From Thuidium tamariscinum (lineage: Eukaryota; Streptophyta; Bryopsida; Hypnales; Thuidiaceae), in contig OX344758.2 in assembly GCA_947034885.2 (NCBI GenBank), positions 24,207,067 through 24,271,066 on the forward strand: DNA of 64,000 nt, given 5' to 3'. How positions within the stretch are numbered: the first letter of the stretch is position 1; every line of letters begins with the position of its first letter. The position numbers were made by a program, and so were the translations under genes. Shown here one piece after another: positions 1 through 12,829 of this stretch. The notes beneath the pieces were generated by a model that saw only the letters and a list, made by a program, of their open reading frames with translations, was not told where the DNA came from and searched no databases.

Positions 1-2079
1 GTCAGTCTCCGGCTACAGTCTTCCATCCGTTCGGCCGCCTCCCGAACCTTCACCAAAGTCGTCTCCACCTTTTCGGAGAAGTCGGACAGAATCCGGACTA
101 TCCGGCTTCCGGATAGTTTCTTCTCCTTGTGCACCTCTTCGTCAAACAGTTGAGCCCGGATGACAGCCGATCCGGGTTCCCCGAATGTTGCCTTCACGTG
201 CTCTGCCAGTTTGACGGTCTCCGCCGCCATCTCCTTGGTAGCGGCCTCGTTGTCCCTGAGAACAAGGAGCTCCGCCTTCAAACCGTCAACTTCCTCCTGA
301 AGTTTCCGGTTTTCCTCCTCCATCTTGGCGAGATCCGCAGGCGAGGCGATGCAATTCCCTACCACGGTTGGGAGAGTATGATCCGGTTTGCCATTGACCA
401 TCCCCGCGATGTTCTCCAAGACAATCCGCTTGACCTCCCAATCCGCTCGGATGTTGCACAGGATTTCCGTCAGTTGCACGAACGGATCACTGGGATCCGT
501 TTCCTCTGCTGCTGGTTCGGCCTGACCCGGTTCGGATGGTCCTGCTCTGCCTTCCGTTCCCGGATTGTGTCGGACCGGAGGAGATCCCCTCGTGTTCGGC
601 GGTGTGGTCTTCTGCCGCTTCACGAGCGGAACTTCCGGTTCCTCTCCCTTATCCGAGTCCTCCCGCTCTGTCTCGGACTCGGAGCTCTCCTCATCATCCG
701 TTGACGTCTCCCCGTACGTCAAGACTATCTTCTGGGTGTGCCACGTCTTCTCTTCCGTATCCGAAAGGAGCTGTAGATGGTGGTAGAGGTGGAAGAGGTA
801 GGGGGAGATCGGAGTTGCCCTACTCCCTCCGAGGTTCTTCAATAACCGGGTGATCAGGTCCTGTATGATCCGGCCCCAGTCCACTTTCCGGTCTCCGATC
901 AACGCACCGAAAATGGTGTTGGCCAGGCCGATCGTGATCCGGGTTGGTTTCTCCGGATGAAGGACCGGAAGCAGAAACTTCAACAGGCGCCTATGCCTGT
1001 CTTCGTTGCAGTCCATGATCCGGTATCCGTCCTTCGGGTGAGGGGTGCCACTGAACTTGTTTTGGAGGAAGTCTACCTTCCTCCCGGCCGGTCCGTGCCC
1101 CTGGTGTTTGAACCCGTATACGGCCTTCCAGTGCGCCTCCGTCCATTTGTGCGGCATTCCCCGCGCCGTGTTGTCGAACTGATTCGACACCTTGCCCTTC
1201 AGCTCCTTCACCATCTGCTCCTCCTTGAAACCCCAGGGTATCTCTGCTAACCCTAGACACCCCATTGCGGTTAAGTCCGCCATCAAGTTGCTTTTCTCCG
1301 ACTCTGTGGAAGGGATGAGCGGAACTACTTTCTTCAGCTTTATCCATGAGGGTGGGGGTGTAGTGGACTCGGTTCTCTTCCGGCGTAGCTGCGGCATGGC
1401 AACTATCCGGAAAACTACCTCACTCCTCTCCTAGCCGCACGTCCCGTTCCTCACACACACTCACAATCACAAATACAAAAGTAATCTGCCCGTAATAACC
1501 ACCTGCACATACACACACTCCTCTCCACACACCAGCGTCTCAGCGCACAGTCTGAAACCCGCGCTGCTGACAACTGCCCGCTCTGACAAAACACCCGCTG
1601 CTAATACTGACAGCCGCGTCACAGAAAATTGCGCCACCAAACACGCGCAGAAAACCAACTCACAGAAAAGGCGGAAAACGCTGAAGGTTGAAAAACACAC
1701 AACGAAGCGCCTGAGAGCAAATGGGCCAACTGAAAATGTCAGGCCTTATATACTTTCCAGAAATGGATCCGGTCTTCCGTTCCTGATCATCCGTTCCCGA
1801 TCATCCGTTCCCGTTCTCATCCGATCGGTCCAAGTCCGGAAATCATCCGTTCCGTTCTGGGACTTAATCCGGATAGAATCCGTTCTGTAGGGTCCGGAAT
1901 TTTTCCGTTCCGGTATTCCGTCGTAATAAACCGGAATTATTCTGCCACCGGTCTCTACAACATTATCTGGTACTACTTCTGGATCTTACCCGTTCCCTGA
2001 ACAAATCCGGTTGCTAAATTTTCCACTTTCCGCTCCATACTGACTTTAAATGGAAAGATCAAAAATATGTCTTGCCACA
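1..2079 (-). mobile_element. LTR unit of family 1, copy E0, cut by the window start
   Basis: Minus-strand unit starting TGTGGCAAG at 2079 and running off the window's left edge. It aligns closely with E1 (3381-6989) and E2 (41963-45563). It is inserted in fragment V; the 5 bp right of its end (CCTGG, 2080-2084) should be the target duplication, whose partner lies outside the window. It carries a TATA box near 1750 and, from about 1397 leftward, the LTR-borne ORF shared by the family (start MPQLRRKR-like). The ORF appears broken in a few places. No gag or pol is visible. This is a fossil LTR, probably solo, though that cannot be tested here. Confidence 0.75.
1742..1753 (-). promoter_or_regulatory. 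TATA box of LTR unit E0
   Basis: On the minus strand this reads TATATAAGGCC, about 330 bp inside the unit's 5' end and about 350 bp upstream of the LTR-borne ORF start. The same sequence is at the same place in E1 and E2, so I read it as the LTR core promoter. Confidence 0.6.
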
Positions 2080-2774
2080 CCTGGTATGCCGGTCAACTGC
2101 AGCTTCCGTCATTTAAATTGTCAATTGTGGAGGAATGTCGCCGATTTGAGATCTTTCAACTATTGATTTGTCTTGAAACTTGGAGAAGCGCTCCATTGGT
2201 GTGAGACCGCCTTGCTGGATTTTTAGTGGGATTTAACCACACTTTGAGATATTCTTTCGAATTTCCACCCGAAGTCCGCCGCGGTTGACCGTTCGGGAAA
2301 ATATCCAAACTATCTTGGAAAATTTCCAAACTTTGGAGGGGACCACCCATGGGATCCCCCCACATGGATGCAAACCTACATCCCCCCTGCGTGCTCTTAG
2401 AATTAGGAAATCGCGCAGTACCTACATTTTGAGGTTTAGTATTCCGTCCGTATTCTCTTCGATGCTATGGGGAGTGAGGGATTCCTCCTGATTCCCTCAT
2501 GAGGACTTTCTAACATAGATAGGGCCTTTTTAGGCTTCTTACCATAATCTTGCATATCACTATCAGTTTGGTGTCTATTTAGCTAAGACAAGGCCCGTTT
2601 TGGATGCAAACTATCATAAATCCCATCTAATGACCAAATGGCATATTGGTATGTGTAATGCCCATACCGGTCTGACACTCTTTTGTGGGTTTTACGAGCC
2701 TAATTATGCCTTAGATTATGTAGGAATCTGAAAAAAGAACCCATGAGTCTCCGGTGACGAATCGGGGGCTTACA
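2080..2774 (-). mobile_element. Family-2 LTR fragment V (5' part)
   Basis: Read on the minus strand it starts TGTAAGCCCCCGATT at 2774. It matches the start of unit R (from 62608 leftward) almost throughout, including the conserved block around 2205-2240 (GGTTAAATCCCACTAAAAA). E0 interrupts it at its left side, so the rest lies beyond the window. It is a fossil LTR fragment; no target duplication can be tested. Confidence 0.6.
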
Positions 2775-3373
2775 CCTTCCAACATGACGTCGTTGGCCGG
2801 CTACAAAATCTCGTAATTTTCTAGATAAATCATCAATGATCTGGCTCTTGGCGGCTAGGGGCCTAAGTCCTCTTGTACTGAAGGGATTCTCTCCAACGAT
2901 AACTCACGGCTGGGTTGTTCGTCCTCATCTCGCGGTCGTCTTCGAGTGTTTGGTAATTGAGATGGCTGCATCAATTTTTCTGGTGTCTGTGACATTTCTT
3001 GTAAAGTTGGGTCGTCCGTGGGTTCCTGCACTAGCTCCTCCGTAACTCGTAAACTACGATCATTGGATCCTGCTGCTACTAGCGATGAGAATGGTGGTGG
3101 TGGTGGTTCTTTCGATCTGGATTCATCCGTGGGCGTTGATGTGGATCCTTCCGGGGGCTGTATTAGCACTGCTGGGTTCTCTAGGGCTCGGACTTTCGCT
3201 CTGCCATGGTCTCCATTCTTGGCTCCTCCAGGATCTTTGTCATTGAACTAAGTAAATAAGGGAGCATTTGTTGGCCCATCAAACTAATCTAATCTACTCT
3301 TAAATCATTGGTGAATGAGTGGGGCTCGCCATTCTATGTCCCTGCATTTTATGTTGCACAGAGTTAGGATAGG
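2775..3373. other. Unassigned interval with one minus-strand ORF
   Basis: About 600 bp between fragment V and the start of unit P. A 104-codon minus-strand ORF lies at 2855-3169. Its product is rich in Pro, Glu, Ser and Arg, has a run of five prolines near its start, and looks disordered. I recognise no domain. It might be a remnant of a retroelement internal region, since LTR sequence lies on both sides, but nothing in it proves this. Confidence 0.35.
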
Positions 3374-4532
3374 TGTCAGTTGTCGCAATACAGGGTAAGT
3401 AAATTCCCCATTATACTCACAAAAATCACTGTAGAGTATAACTAAGTGACTCTAAAGATCGAACCCACGAGATTCTGTGAAGTATCTGACTTTGTTAAGC
3501 GATTAAGATAGGTCAGTACCAAAAATTCTACAATCCGGTTCTACATCTAGGACCGGAAACACCAAAACAGCCCAAGGACAACAATCTGCTATCCCGTACA
3601 AGCTGGTATTCTAATAATCTGGTCCGGAACGGATCCGCTCCCTGACTATTCCGGTTTCCCGGAACTTATCCGTTCCGTCAACTACAACGGATCCGCGTCC
3701 TAACGGGTTCTGCTCCTGGTTTCCTCTCTACATCAATCCGTTCCGGATGATCCGTCCGCACCCGTTCCTCAATCCGGTTTAGCTTTACCTCTGTTTTACC
3801 ATCAGAGGGGTCGCCACTTAATTTTGTGAGCGGTAGGCCCACCGCTCCTTTCGTGACTTATAGTGGCTGAAGACCCACTTTCTACCCGTTAACTCTAAGG
3901 TTGCTTCAGATCTGGTTTGATCCCTCACAACAGTACAGATAGAATTCCGGACTGTAGGTCACACAGAGATCCCCCGTACGATCTTCTCATACTACAACGA
4001 CTTTGGCATTACTTTTCGTTCCTATGGAGTCAGGTGGTTACAAGTGTACCTGTCCGTTCCAACGTCAATCAAAACTTTTCCGTTTGCCACAAAGACGGTG
4101 AGACCTCACAGGAGATCGGACACTCAACTGGATTTCCCACCCAGGAGCTCTAGCACGACTAAGGAATCCCTCCTTCTCGGCTAGCCTAACAACGGCTTTC
4201 TCACTCGGAAGCTTAAGTCCTAGAAGCGCTGAGGCACTAGAAATACACTCCCAACTCTTCTCTACCCATTCTCATACACTCAAACACGGAAAATAACCAC
4301 CAAAGGGAGAATGTCGCCTGCAAAACCACTTGCGCCTTCCTAACTCCGCGTCACGCCGCCCTACCTAACTCGGGAGATACACGCGCAAAACAAGAGAGAA
4401 TAAAATACACAAGGAAAATGCAAGAAAAAGACTCTCAGTCCACCGCGAAGGGACTGACTTAAATAATGAACAAAAAGCAAAAAAGCGTCATACAAGTCTG
4501 TCGCGATTAATGCTCGGCGGATCCGTTCCTAC

Positions 4533-6304
4533 CTACTCCTGAACCGGAACGGATTCCAACCTGCTCCAAGTTCCTAATCCGGACCGGATTACTTCTTGAT
4601 CCGTTCCTAAGTCAAAAACTAAAAATACAAGAAAACCTAACACGTAGTTATTTGGCTCTGCTACCCTAGAACCTATGGTTGGGCTTTCCGCCCTTCCGAT
4701 CTGTTCGAAAACCTCAATGAGGTTCCGATTCCGTTCTCCGTCCACTGCAACCGGAGCTCCAGTAACCGGGCTCGTAGGAGACTCTGACAATTGGATTGCC
4801 TCCCGGTTACCCGTCGACGCCCGCTCCGACTTCTTGGACTGCGGCGTCTTGTCCTTCCCTGGCTTCAGAGGCATCCCCTCGGAAAGACTCGGAAGGGACA
4901 GATCGGAAAGCCTGATTGGAACTTCCATCAGTCTCCGGCTGCAGTCTTCCATCCGTTTGGCCGCCTCCCGAACCTTCACCAGGATTGTCTCCACCTTCTC
5001 TGAGAAGTCGGAGAGGATCCGGACTATCCGGCTTCCGGATAACTTCTTCTCCTTGTGCACCTCCTGGTCAAATAACTGAGCCCGGATGGCAGCCAATCCG
5101 GGTTCCCTGAATATGGCCTTCACGTGCTCCGCCAGTTTGACGGTATCCGCCGCCATCTCCTTGGTAGTGGCCTCGTTGTCCCTGAGAACAAGGAGTTCCG
5201 CCTTCAAACTGTCAACTTCCTCCTGAAGTTTCCGGTTTTCCGCCTCCTGCTTGGCGAGATCCGTGGGTGAGGCGATGCAGTTCCCTACCACGGTTGGGAG
5301 AGTATGATCCGGTTGGCCATTGACCATACCCGCGATATTCTCCAGGACAATCCGTTTGACCTCCCAATCCGCTCGAATGTTGTACAGGATGTCCGTCAAC
5401 TTCACGAACGGATCGTTGGGATCCGTTTCTTCTGCTGCCGGTTCGGATGGTCCCGCTCTGTCCTCCGTGGCCGGATCCTGTCGGACCGGAGGAGATCCCC
5501 TCGTGTTCGGCGGTGTGGTCTTTTGCCGCTTCACGAGCGGAACTTCCGGTTCCTCACCCTTGTCCTCCTCTTCTGTATCGGATTCGGAGTAGGTCTCCTC
5601 ATCATCCGTTGACGTCTCCCCGTATGTCAGGACTATCTCTTGAGCGTGCCATGTCTTCTCCTCCGTATCCGTGAGGAGCTGCAAGTGATGGTAGAGGTGG
5701 AAGAGGTAGGGAGAGATCGGAGTCGCCCTACTCCCTTCGAGGTTTTTCAGTAACCGGGTAATCAGTTCCGATATTATCCGGCCCCAGTCTACTTTCCGGT
5801 CTCCGATCAGAGCGCCGAAGATCGTGTTGGCCAGGCCGATCGTCACCCGGGTTAGCTTTTCCGGATGAAGGACCGGAAGCAGAAACTTCAACAGGCGTCT
5901 ATGCTTGTCTTCGTTACAGTCCATCACCCGATATCCGTCCTTCGGGTGAAGGGTGCCGTGAAACTTGTTTTGGAAGAAGTCTACCTTCCTTCTGGCCGGT
6001 CCATGCCCCTGGTGCTTGAACCCGTATACAGCCCTCTAGTGTGCTTCCGTCCATTTGTGCAACATTCCCCGCGCCGTGTTGTCGAACTGATTCGACACCT
6101 TCCCTAACAACTCCTTCACCATCCGCTCCTCCTTGAACCCCCAGGGTATCTCTGCAAACCCTAGGCACCCCATGGTGGTCAAGTCCGCCATCAAGTTGGT
6201 CTTCTCCGGCTCTGTGGAAGGGATGATCAGAACTACTTTTCTGAATTTCACTCTTGTGGGCAGGGGTGTAGTTGACTCGTTCCTCTTCCGGCGTAGCTGT
6301 GGCA
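4533..6304 (-). pseudogene. LTR-borne ORF of E1 (fossil)
   Basis: Same protein family as the 493-codon ORF of E2: a start like MPQLRRKRNE, an N-terminal globular region with an ANTIFGAL block, an acidic stretch, a KRQK basic cluster, and a heptad-rich coiled-coil region. It lies wholly inside the LTR, about 350 bp downstream of the TATA box. It is broken about once or twice. I recognise no named domain; the architecture recalls accessory ORFs of plant Ty3/gypsy elements, which is only an inference. Confidence 0.6.
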
Positions 6305-6656
6305 TGGCAACTATCCGGAAACCCACACTACCTCACTTCCCTCCTAGCCGCACGTCCCGTTCCTCACAAACACTCACCACACACAGACACAAAACCAGTC
6401 CGCCCGTAATAACCACCTACACAAATACACACACCTCCTGCGCACACCAACGCCCTGGTGCACCGTCTGAAATCCGCGCACACTGACAACTGCCCGCTCT
6501 GACAAACACCAGATGCTAACACTGACAGCCGCGCCACAGAAAATTGCGCCACAAAACGCGTGTGGAAAAACTAACTCACAGAAAGGCGAAAAATGCTGAG
6601 AGTTAAAAAACACACAACGAAGCGCCTGAGAGCAAATGGGCCAACTGAAAATGTCA

Positions 6657-6668
6657 GGCCTTATATAG
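6657..6668 (-). promoter_or_regulatory. TATA box of LTR unit E1
   Basis: Minus strand CTATATAAGGCC, about 330 bp inside the unit and about 350 bp upstream of the LTR-borne ORF, at the same place as in E0 and E2. Confidence 0.65.
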
Positions 6669-7369
6669 TTTCCAGAAATGGATTCGATCTTCCATTCCTG
6701 ATCTTCTGTTCCCGTTTCCATCCGATCGGTCCCAAGTCCGGAAAAGATCTGTTCCACTCTGGAACTAAATCCGGATAGAATCCGCTCCGGTTCTATAGGG
6801 GTCCGAAATTATTTCCGTTCCGGTATTCCGTTGTCATGGACCGGATATATTCCGCTACCGGTCGCTACAGCATTATCCGGTACTATTGCAGGATTTTACC
6901 CGTTTCATGAGAAATTCCAGTTCCTAACTTCCTAACTTCCGCTCCCAAAACCTACTAGACGGAAAAAATCAAAAATATGCCTTGCCACATCAGTCCCGTC
7001 ATTATCACTTAGGCCTCGGATTTTTCTTTTTTTCGCTTATTGCTCATATTTAGGGTCATTATGGTTAAAAACTAACTAAAAAGAGTACTCCAAGTAGGAT
7101 TGATACAATTCCTGCTAATGATAGAGAATTGGGTCTAATTATTTCGGAGTACCTTAAAGGACTCCTTAGAGCCAATTTCTACAACTTATCAAGAGATTAG
7201 ACATGATATTACGCGATTCACAGGAGATTGCACTAGCAAATACTCGAGATGCGACTTAGAGCAAAAGCATTAAGGTAGGCATTATCGGAATACTTGACGA
7301 GGGTTCTCGGAAAATTGGGTTCCGATTGGCAACCACGGGAGTCCGACAATCTCCTACGAGCGTCACGGC

Positions 7370-7490
7370 GAAGCCAACTGGTGGAGATTCCCTTGTATGG
7401 GAATGATTCCTCCCTGGAGGAATTAAGTCAATTGTGGAGACTCCCTTGTACAGGAATGATTCTTCCTTGGAGGAATTAATTCCGCTATAG
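7370..7490 (+). repeat. Two-copy ~60-bp tandem repeat in unit P
   Basis: Two copies of a unit built on GGAATGATTCCTCC followed by GGAGGAATTAA. The same repeat, in reverse orientation, is present four times in unit Q (16768-16986), so copy number varies between members of family 2. Confidence 0.7.
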
Positions 7491-8189
7491 TGCAATTTCT
7501 ACTTTAATTAGATAGTGTGTGTTTCTAGCAAAACTTTGCTCTTGTCATTAGGGGGCTTCCTAGAAGATCCCCTAAAAGTTTCGTAATTTTCTGGATTACA
7601 GAAATGATTCCATGGGAAGTCAATCGCTTTTACCGGCAATTGGAAATTCATAGAAAATTCCACGGTGATGGTAAAATCCCACTAAAAATTAGGATAGTTA
7701 TTTTAGCATAAATAAGCGTCCCGCCAAATTTCAAGACATTCTGACATCAACAAGTACCAGAACCGGCAGCGGAGACAAATTTTGATGGTTTTACCAAAAC
7801 TCTGGCGAGTTGACCAGCGCACGAGGAGCATACGGAGTCTGATTCGGGTCAACTTAGACTCTTTTCCAACCTTCTTGGACCTCCCCGACAACCCTGGCTA
7901 GTCAAAATCTTTGGGAAAAATCAATTCCAAAAGATAGATTTTCCACCTTTTTTATCGGTTCGTGAATGTTAGCTTTGGAGCGCATTAGGGCTCCGAGAGT
8001 AAGAGGTAGGGATTCCCCTAATCTAATTTGGGTCTTCTGGAGCTAATGGCGCTGTCTGTTTGGCGATCGGACCATTTCTTCAAAAGTTAGAATAGCTATA
8101 GCAGTAGGGTAGATTTTTAGATCGTTAATTTGGTTTTTTCTTAGTTAAGTTTAGTTCGTAACTTGAGGGGGGAGGAGGCCTTGGAAATG

Positions 8190-8198
8190 TATAAAAGG
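8190..8198 (+). promoter_or_regulatory. TATA box of unit P
   Basis: TATAAAAGG, with an almost identical counterpart in unit Q on the other strand. It is followed by a CT- and CA-rich stretch, as expected near a plant transcription start. Confidence 0.65.
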
Positions 8199-8934
8199 CC
8201 TCCCCCTCACCTCTTTCAAACACCTCTTATCATTTTTCATATCACACATCTTTTATCAAACCTCATTTCCATATCTTCAAAACCACATTCTATACAGCAA
8301 CCCTCTATTTTTCTATCAATTCTCTGTTCCATCTACACCCCATTCTACATCACAAGTGACTACCTTGCAAGTTTTTGGAATTCTCCAAATTCTTGTTCCC
8401 TTTGATACACTTGAATTCCACCACATTCTTAAGTCTTTTGTTGTAAGCCATTCCAAGGACTTTGAGGTACTTTTGGAGTGCTTAACCATTTGTTAGTACT
8501 CTCATTTTGAAGTGTTGATACCACAGTTAGTTGATTTAAGTCTTTTGATAAAGGATTCACAGCTTGGATTAGCTTATCGAGGATCCCCCTAAGCTTAAAC
8601 GATTAATTGAGGTTCTGGTTGTGTCCTAGGAGTTTGGGTAGGATCCAAATTCCTCTTTAGTCCTTGAGTAGGTCGACCTCTGGCAAAATTATCTTAGAAT
8701 TTGAGGGACAACCCTCATGCACGGCGAAGCTATCGCCAAAATTTTAAGCCTTAGACAAAAGTTTGTCAAATCCTTTGTAAATTTGGGACTAAACCTCCCA
8801 AACAACGAAGCTTCGCTCTTACTCATAACTTTCCGTGTTTTGTTTTGATTAAGGGGTCCCCATACAGAGACCCAAAATTGGCGAGCAACGGCCAAGAAGG
8901 GGCTAGATTTACTTTAAATCCAGTTCAGTTTAGT

Positions 8935-9062
8935 CAAGCCAGAACTCCGAAGAGGAAGGCCAGCAACCGGCCGAAGGAGCCAGCAGCTAGGCTGAAGGAG
9001 CTAGCAGCCAGACCGAACGGCCAGCAGTCAAAGAGAGCAAGGCAGCCAGTCCGACTGTACTA
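8935..9062 (+). repeat. GC-rich repeat cassette of unit P
   Basis: A GC-rich run of degenerate short repeats based on GCCAGCAGC and GGCTGAAGGAG, in an otherwise AT-rich LTR. It lies about 0.75 kb downstream of the TATA box, the position where Q, S, T and R each have their own GC-rich cassette of different sequence. Confidence 0.6.
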
Positions 9063-10093
9063 GCAGGTCATTAATCAAAGGCCGGTATTGTATTGGACAC
9101 AGTGTTGATATCCATCACTCGGTTGATCATACATCTGGATTAACCAAAATCAAAACTCCGGGATGATGCTCACAGGGCCCTAATTTTGATTTTTGTTTGA
9201 TTTTTGTTTTGTGAAAGACCACAGAATAATTTAGATTTTCACAAACTGAAATAACCCAAGGGTGAGGCCTGAATTCCAAATCTTGAAAGACATAGAAAGT
9301 GACTGAGAGGCTGAATTTTCCAAAGGGGAACCCAGTCTACTAAAATTCAGATTTGCACATACTACGAGCCAGTTGAAAGTGAGAGACTAAGGGCTGAATT
9401 TTCCAAAAGGAAGCCTTACACCAAAAATCAGATTTGCAAATACTGAGAGTGAACTGAGTGTGAGAGACTGAGCGGCTTGAACCCTAGCAAGGGATTAGCT
9501 CAAAGAAAATCAGATTTGCACATGTTGAGTGAGCCAGAAGGGCTGGTCAACTGTGGGCGCTTTATTCCCACCCTTGGAATGAAGTGTACACAACCGGGCT
9601 CAGTTCTATGAAGTCTAATTCCTAGTGGGTGTCTACCTACGTTTGGTCCAGTTCTGCCTTCCAAGCAATGGATCTTCTAACCGCTACTCCTACTTCTTTC
9701 CTTGAAATAATTGCTTAAGGGTTTTCCCTCACTTATCTAAGAGATTTTGGATAATGATGGTTAAACTTTCTACTAACTTAGCACTGTATGGTCCTTGAAT
9801 GGTTTCACTTAGTCTAATTATTCTATCTTTTATTTTCTATTGATTGAGGCACGGAAGGGTCCAATCAATGCATGTTTTTCAATTGGTGATGTTTCAGAAT
9901 CAATTTCCTAATTCCTAGTTGATTGGTAATATTTTCTAATCTTGACTAAGCTTTTACTTTTGCTTGGAAATTACCGTCTAAGTGCTTTTACCTATCTTTG
10001 ACTTGTTTGGTTTAATCCTGATCGTGAAGCAAATTCCGACTTCTAAATTCTAGTTACGTGGAAATAATGGAAAAAAGGGTTTTACAGACTTAC

Positions 10094-10165
10094 GGTGATC
10101 ATGTTGACTTCGAAATCCTCGTGTCCACCGAATAACTCCTCCCGGTGCATGAGTTCTACTTCCAT
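10094..10165 (-). other. Short coding-like block with a splice-donor-like end, in unit Q
   Basis: ATG at 10165 opens 24 codons (MEVELMHREELFGG...) ending exactly at GTAAGT (10093-10088). The block in unit P (18042-18113) also has 24 codons, begins MEVEL, shares about half its residues and also stops at a GT site. It lies in the 3' third of the LTR, downstream of its TATA box, pointing out of the unit. This would fit a leader exon spliced to sequence beyond the LTR, but no transcript evidence is available here. Confidence 0.45.
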
Positions 10166-12566
10166 CCCGTTGATTTGCGCGTAATTGTGGTATGTGGTGT
10201 ACCCTTGTGAGTCTTGAAGCTTTTGGTCCTTCCTTCTTCCTTCGAGTGTCTCCTTTTCTTTCCAATTTCCTTTCTTTTCTTTCGGGTGAGATTCCAAAGT
10301 CAACCTATAAAAAATCCTAATAAAATCTAAACTCTTATTACTAACTAAATGGTTCCAAAGTCAAACCTTCCTACAACTAAGCCTTTCTAAACTTTTCCCT
10401 AAATTGGCAAACTTCTAAATGGTCCTTAAGTCAAACTATTCTTCTTCTTGTCTTTTCTATTTGTTTTTTGTCAAACTAAAATATGGTTTCCAAAGTCAAA
10501 ATGGCTCAAGATTCCATCATCTCTCTCCCTCCCTTCCTTCTAAACAACAATTGGGGTTCACTTTTCTATTATTCTAGAGTTTGAGGATTGTGAGAGAATT
10601 GTGAGAGACCTTGAGTTGAGTTGGAGTTGGAACCAGATTGTGTTTTGCAGGTTCAGGGCTTCAAAAATGGGGAGCCTGGCTCGGTTGCTGGAAGTCCAGC
10701 ATGGGCTGATTTTGGGGTCCTGGTTGCAAGACTGAGTGTTGGGTACTGGGGGTTCGAAGGCAGATGGTCTCCCAAAGGGGGAGGGCTGGTCAAACCGGTT
10801 TGACTTCAGTTTTGAGGCCTTGTGAGGCTGGGCTGAGCCTGCTGGTCAACCTAGTTTGACTTCAGATTTTGAGGCCCTTAGGCCGGGTTCAGCCCTTCTG
10901 GGTGAGCCCAACTTTGGATTCAAAACTTGATTTTTTCTGAGTGATTGAAAAACTTGCAACCCTGGAGTTTTAAGCATGTAGCCCTGGGTGAGAAGTCAGC
11001 TGGTGTGAGCCCTTGAGATGGCACTCAGGACTCTGGGTCCATTTTTCGCGATTAAATGGCGAAAATTAGTCAAAATATTCAAGGAAAAGACATAAAAAGA
11101 GTGTTGAGGGAGTTTTGGTGTCAGTCTATGCCAAAATCGTGGAAAACCAACTTAGATGGTGGAAAATTCCTAATGCTAGAAATTGGAATCATTCTAAGTC
11201 TCCAAAGCAAGTATATGTGAAGAATTAGTAATTCCGAGAGAAATGAGGAATAGAGAGTTAGTCAGTCCTAGCAATTGTCTGTGCAAAGTCAACCTTTTAA
11301 GGATGCATAAGACACACTGACTAAGCTAAAAGAGTCTACTACGTGCGTGGGGAAGTTACCAGGGCTTAAGTTCAATTTTGGAAATAAATTGGATTTAAAG
11401 GTAAAACTACTACAATGGATTTGGAGAATTCAAATTTCACGAGACAAAAGATGGAAAATTGGAGATTGAAGACTACAGAGAGGTGTTCCAAGGGTAGGAT
11501 CATGCCAGGAGCGAACGAGAATCAAACAATTGTCCAAGATTCCCGGGCATCGGGAATTAAATTGTCCAATTGGGCAAAGTAATTCCAAATTACTAAAATT
11601 AGAAAGGTGCAAGGTTGTGTGGGACTTACACCAAGAATCTAGGAGTGCCCTAGATGTTACCCAATTTATTTCGGATTTTTCCAAAATTCCACGTTGACTC
11701 CATAGAAAGTCAACTACACATAGAAATGTTCGTAAAATCATAGAAATTATGTATGATGCGGTAAAATCTCACTAAAAATTAGGATAGGTTTTTGTGTGCT
11801 TAATAAGCGCCCGGTCAAGTTTGAAGACATTCCGACATTCTCAACTACCAAAACCGGCATCGACATCGAAATTCACTGGAAGTTACAAGTTGGCGGCGGG
11901 TTGACCGGCGTATCAGGAGCGAATGATGTCCGATTGTCGCAAATAAGGAGTCATTCCTTACTCTCACGGACATTCCTAACGACCCTGGCCTGACAGATTC
12001 ATCAAATTGCGCAAATCCTAAAAGTTAGATTTTTGACTTTTAATTGGAGTTACCGTAATTCCAATTTGGGCGTGCAAATGGCCTAGGAGTGAGGGGTAAA
12101 GGGTCCCTTAGGCTAATTGGGGTCTTCTGAAGACAATGGCGCAGACGGTTTTCCGTTTCGAGTTGTTCCCTAAAAGATAGAGAGGGTCAGCTCTTAGTTG
12201 ACTTTTTAATCGTTAATTGCGGTTAATTAGAAGTGATTTTGGAAATATCTCTTGGAAAATCAAAGATTGGATTTGGTCAAGATCTCTTTCTTGCGTAAAA
12301 AGCCATCTTTGGGCTAAAGAAAGACAATTTTCGAAATGACTTTGGATTAATTTGCAAAATATCTAGGTAGATTAGGGTTAATTCCAAAATATTTTGGGTT
12401 AAGATCTTGGATTTGATTTGGCCAAGATTTCGTTAGCCAAATGGGGATGTTTTTAGAAATTTTCACCATTAAATAACTAATATTTTGGAATTACATTAGG
12501 GTAGTTTAGGGTAGGAAGTAACAAAGTGTTTTCACCGGCAATTACCGAGAGGGGCCCGGCCACGGG

Positions 12567-12573
12567 TATATAA
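12567..12573 (+). promoter_or_regulatory. TATA box of unit S
   Basis: TATATAA in the context GGGTATATAAGGGCC, conserved in unit T on the other strand at 36827-36833. A CT-rich segment follows. Confidence 0.7.
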
Positions 12574-12829
12574 GGGCCCCCCTCGAGGTTGCCAGTACCC
12601 TTATTTCTCGCACCGACACTTTGTTCTTCTGCTACTCGTGCCACCAACACGGTTGGGGCACTACTTGGACCAAGATTTTGGCCAAGTCTTGTTTGTGTTT
12701 AGTTTTTTTCTTCAAAATTGAAGGCTTAGGGCCCCTTCAAACTTTCATTTATCTTTCACATCACTCAAGAGGCAAGGCCTCAACACTTTCTTTGCTACTA
12801 GTTCACTGAAATTTTGAGTATTGAGCGCC

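Larger units (their letters stand above)
3381..6989 (-). mobile_element. LTR unit of family 1, copy E1 (3.6 kb)
   Basis: Bounded by TGTCGCAATAC at 3381 and CTTGCCACA at 6989 (TG...CA), with a perfect 5-bp duplication TCAGT at 3376-3380 and 6990-6994. It is inserted 7 bp inside the left end of unit P. On the minus strand it has a TATA box at 6657-6668 and the family's LTR-borne ORF from about 6304 down to 4533. No internal repeat, gag or pol is present, so this is a solo LTR or an LTR-only mobile unit. The ORF is broken about once or twice. Confidence 0.85.

Noticed and set aside
2855-3169. A gag gene for the 104-codon minus-strand ORF
   Set aside because: No gag or zinc-knuckle motif is visible; left as unassigned.
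10621-10803. Small Gly/Trp-rich ORF in unit Q
   Set aside because: It is in GGCTGG-rich repeat sequence with no similarity or counterpart in unit P.
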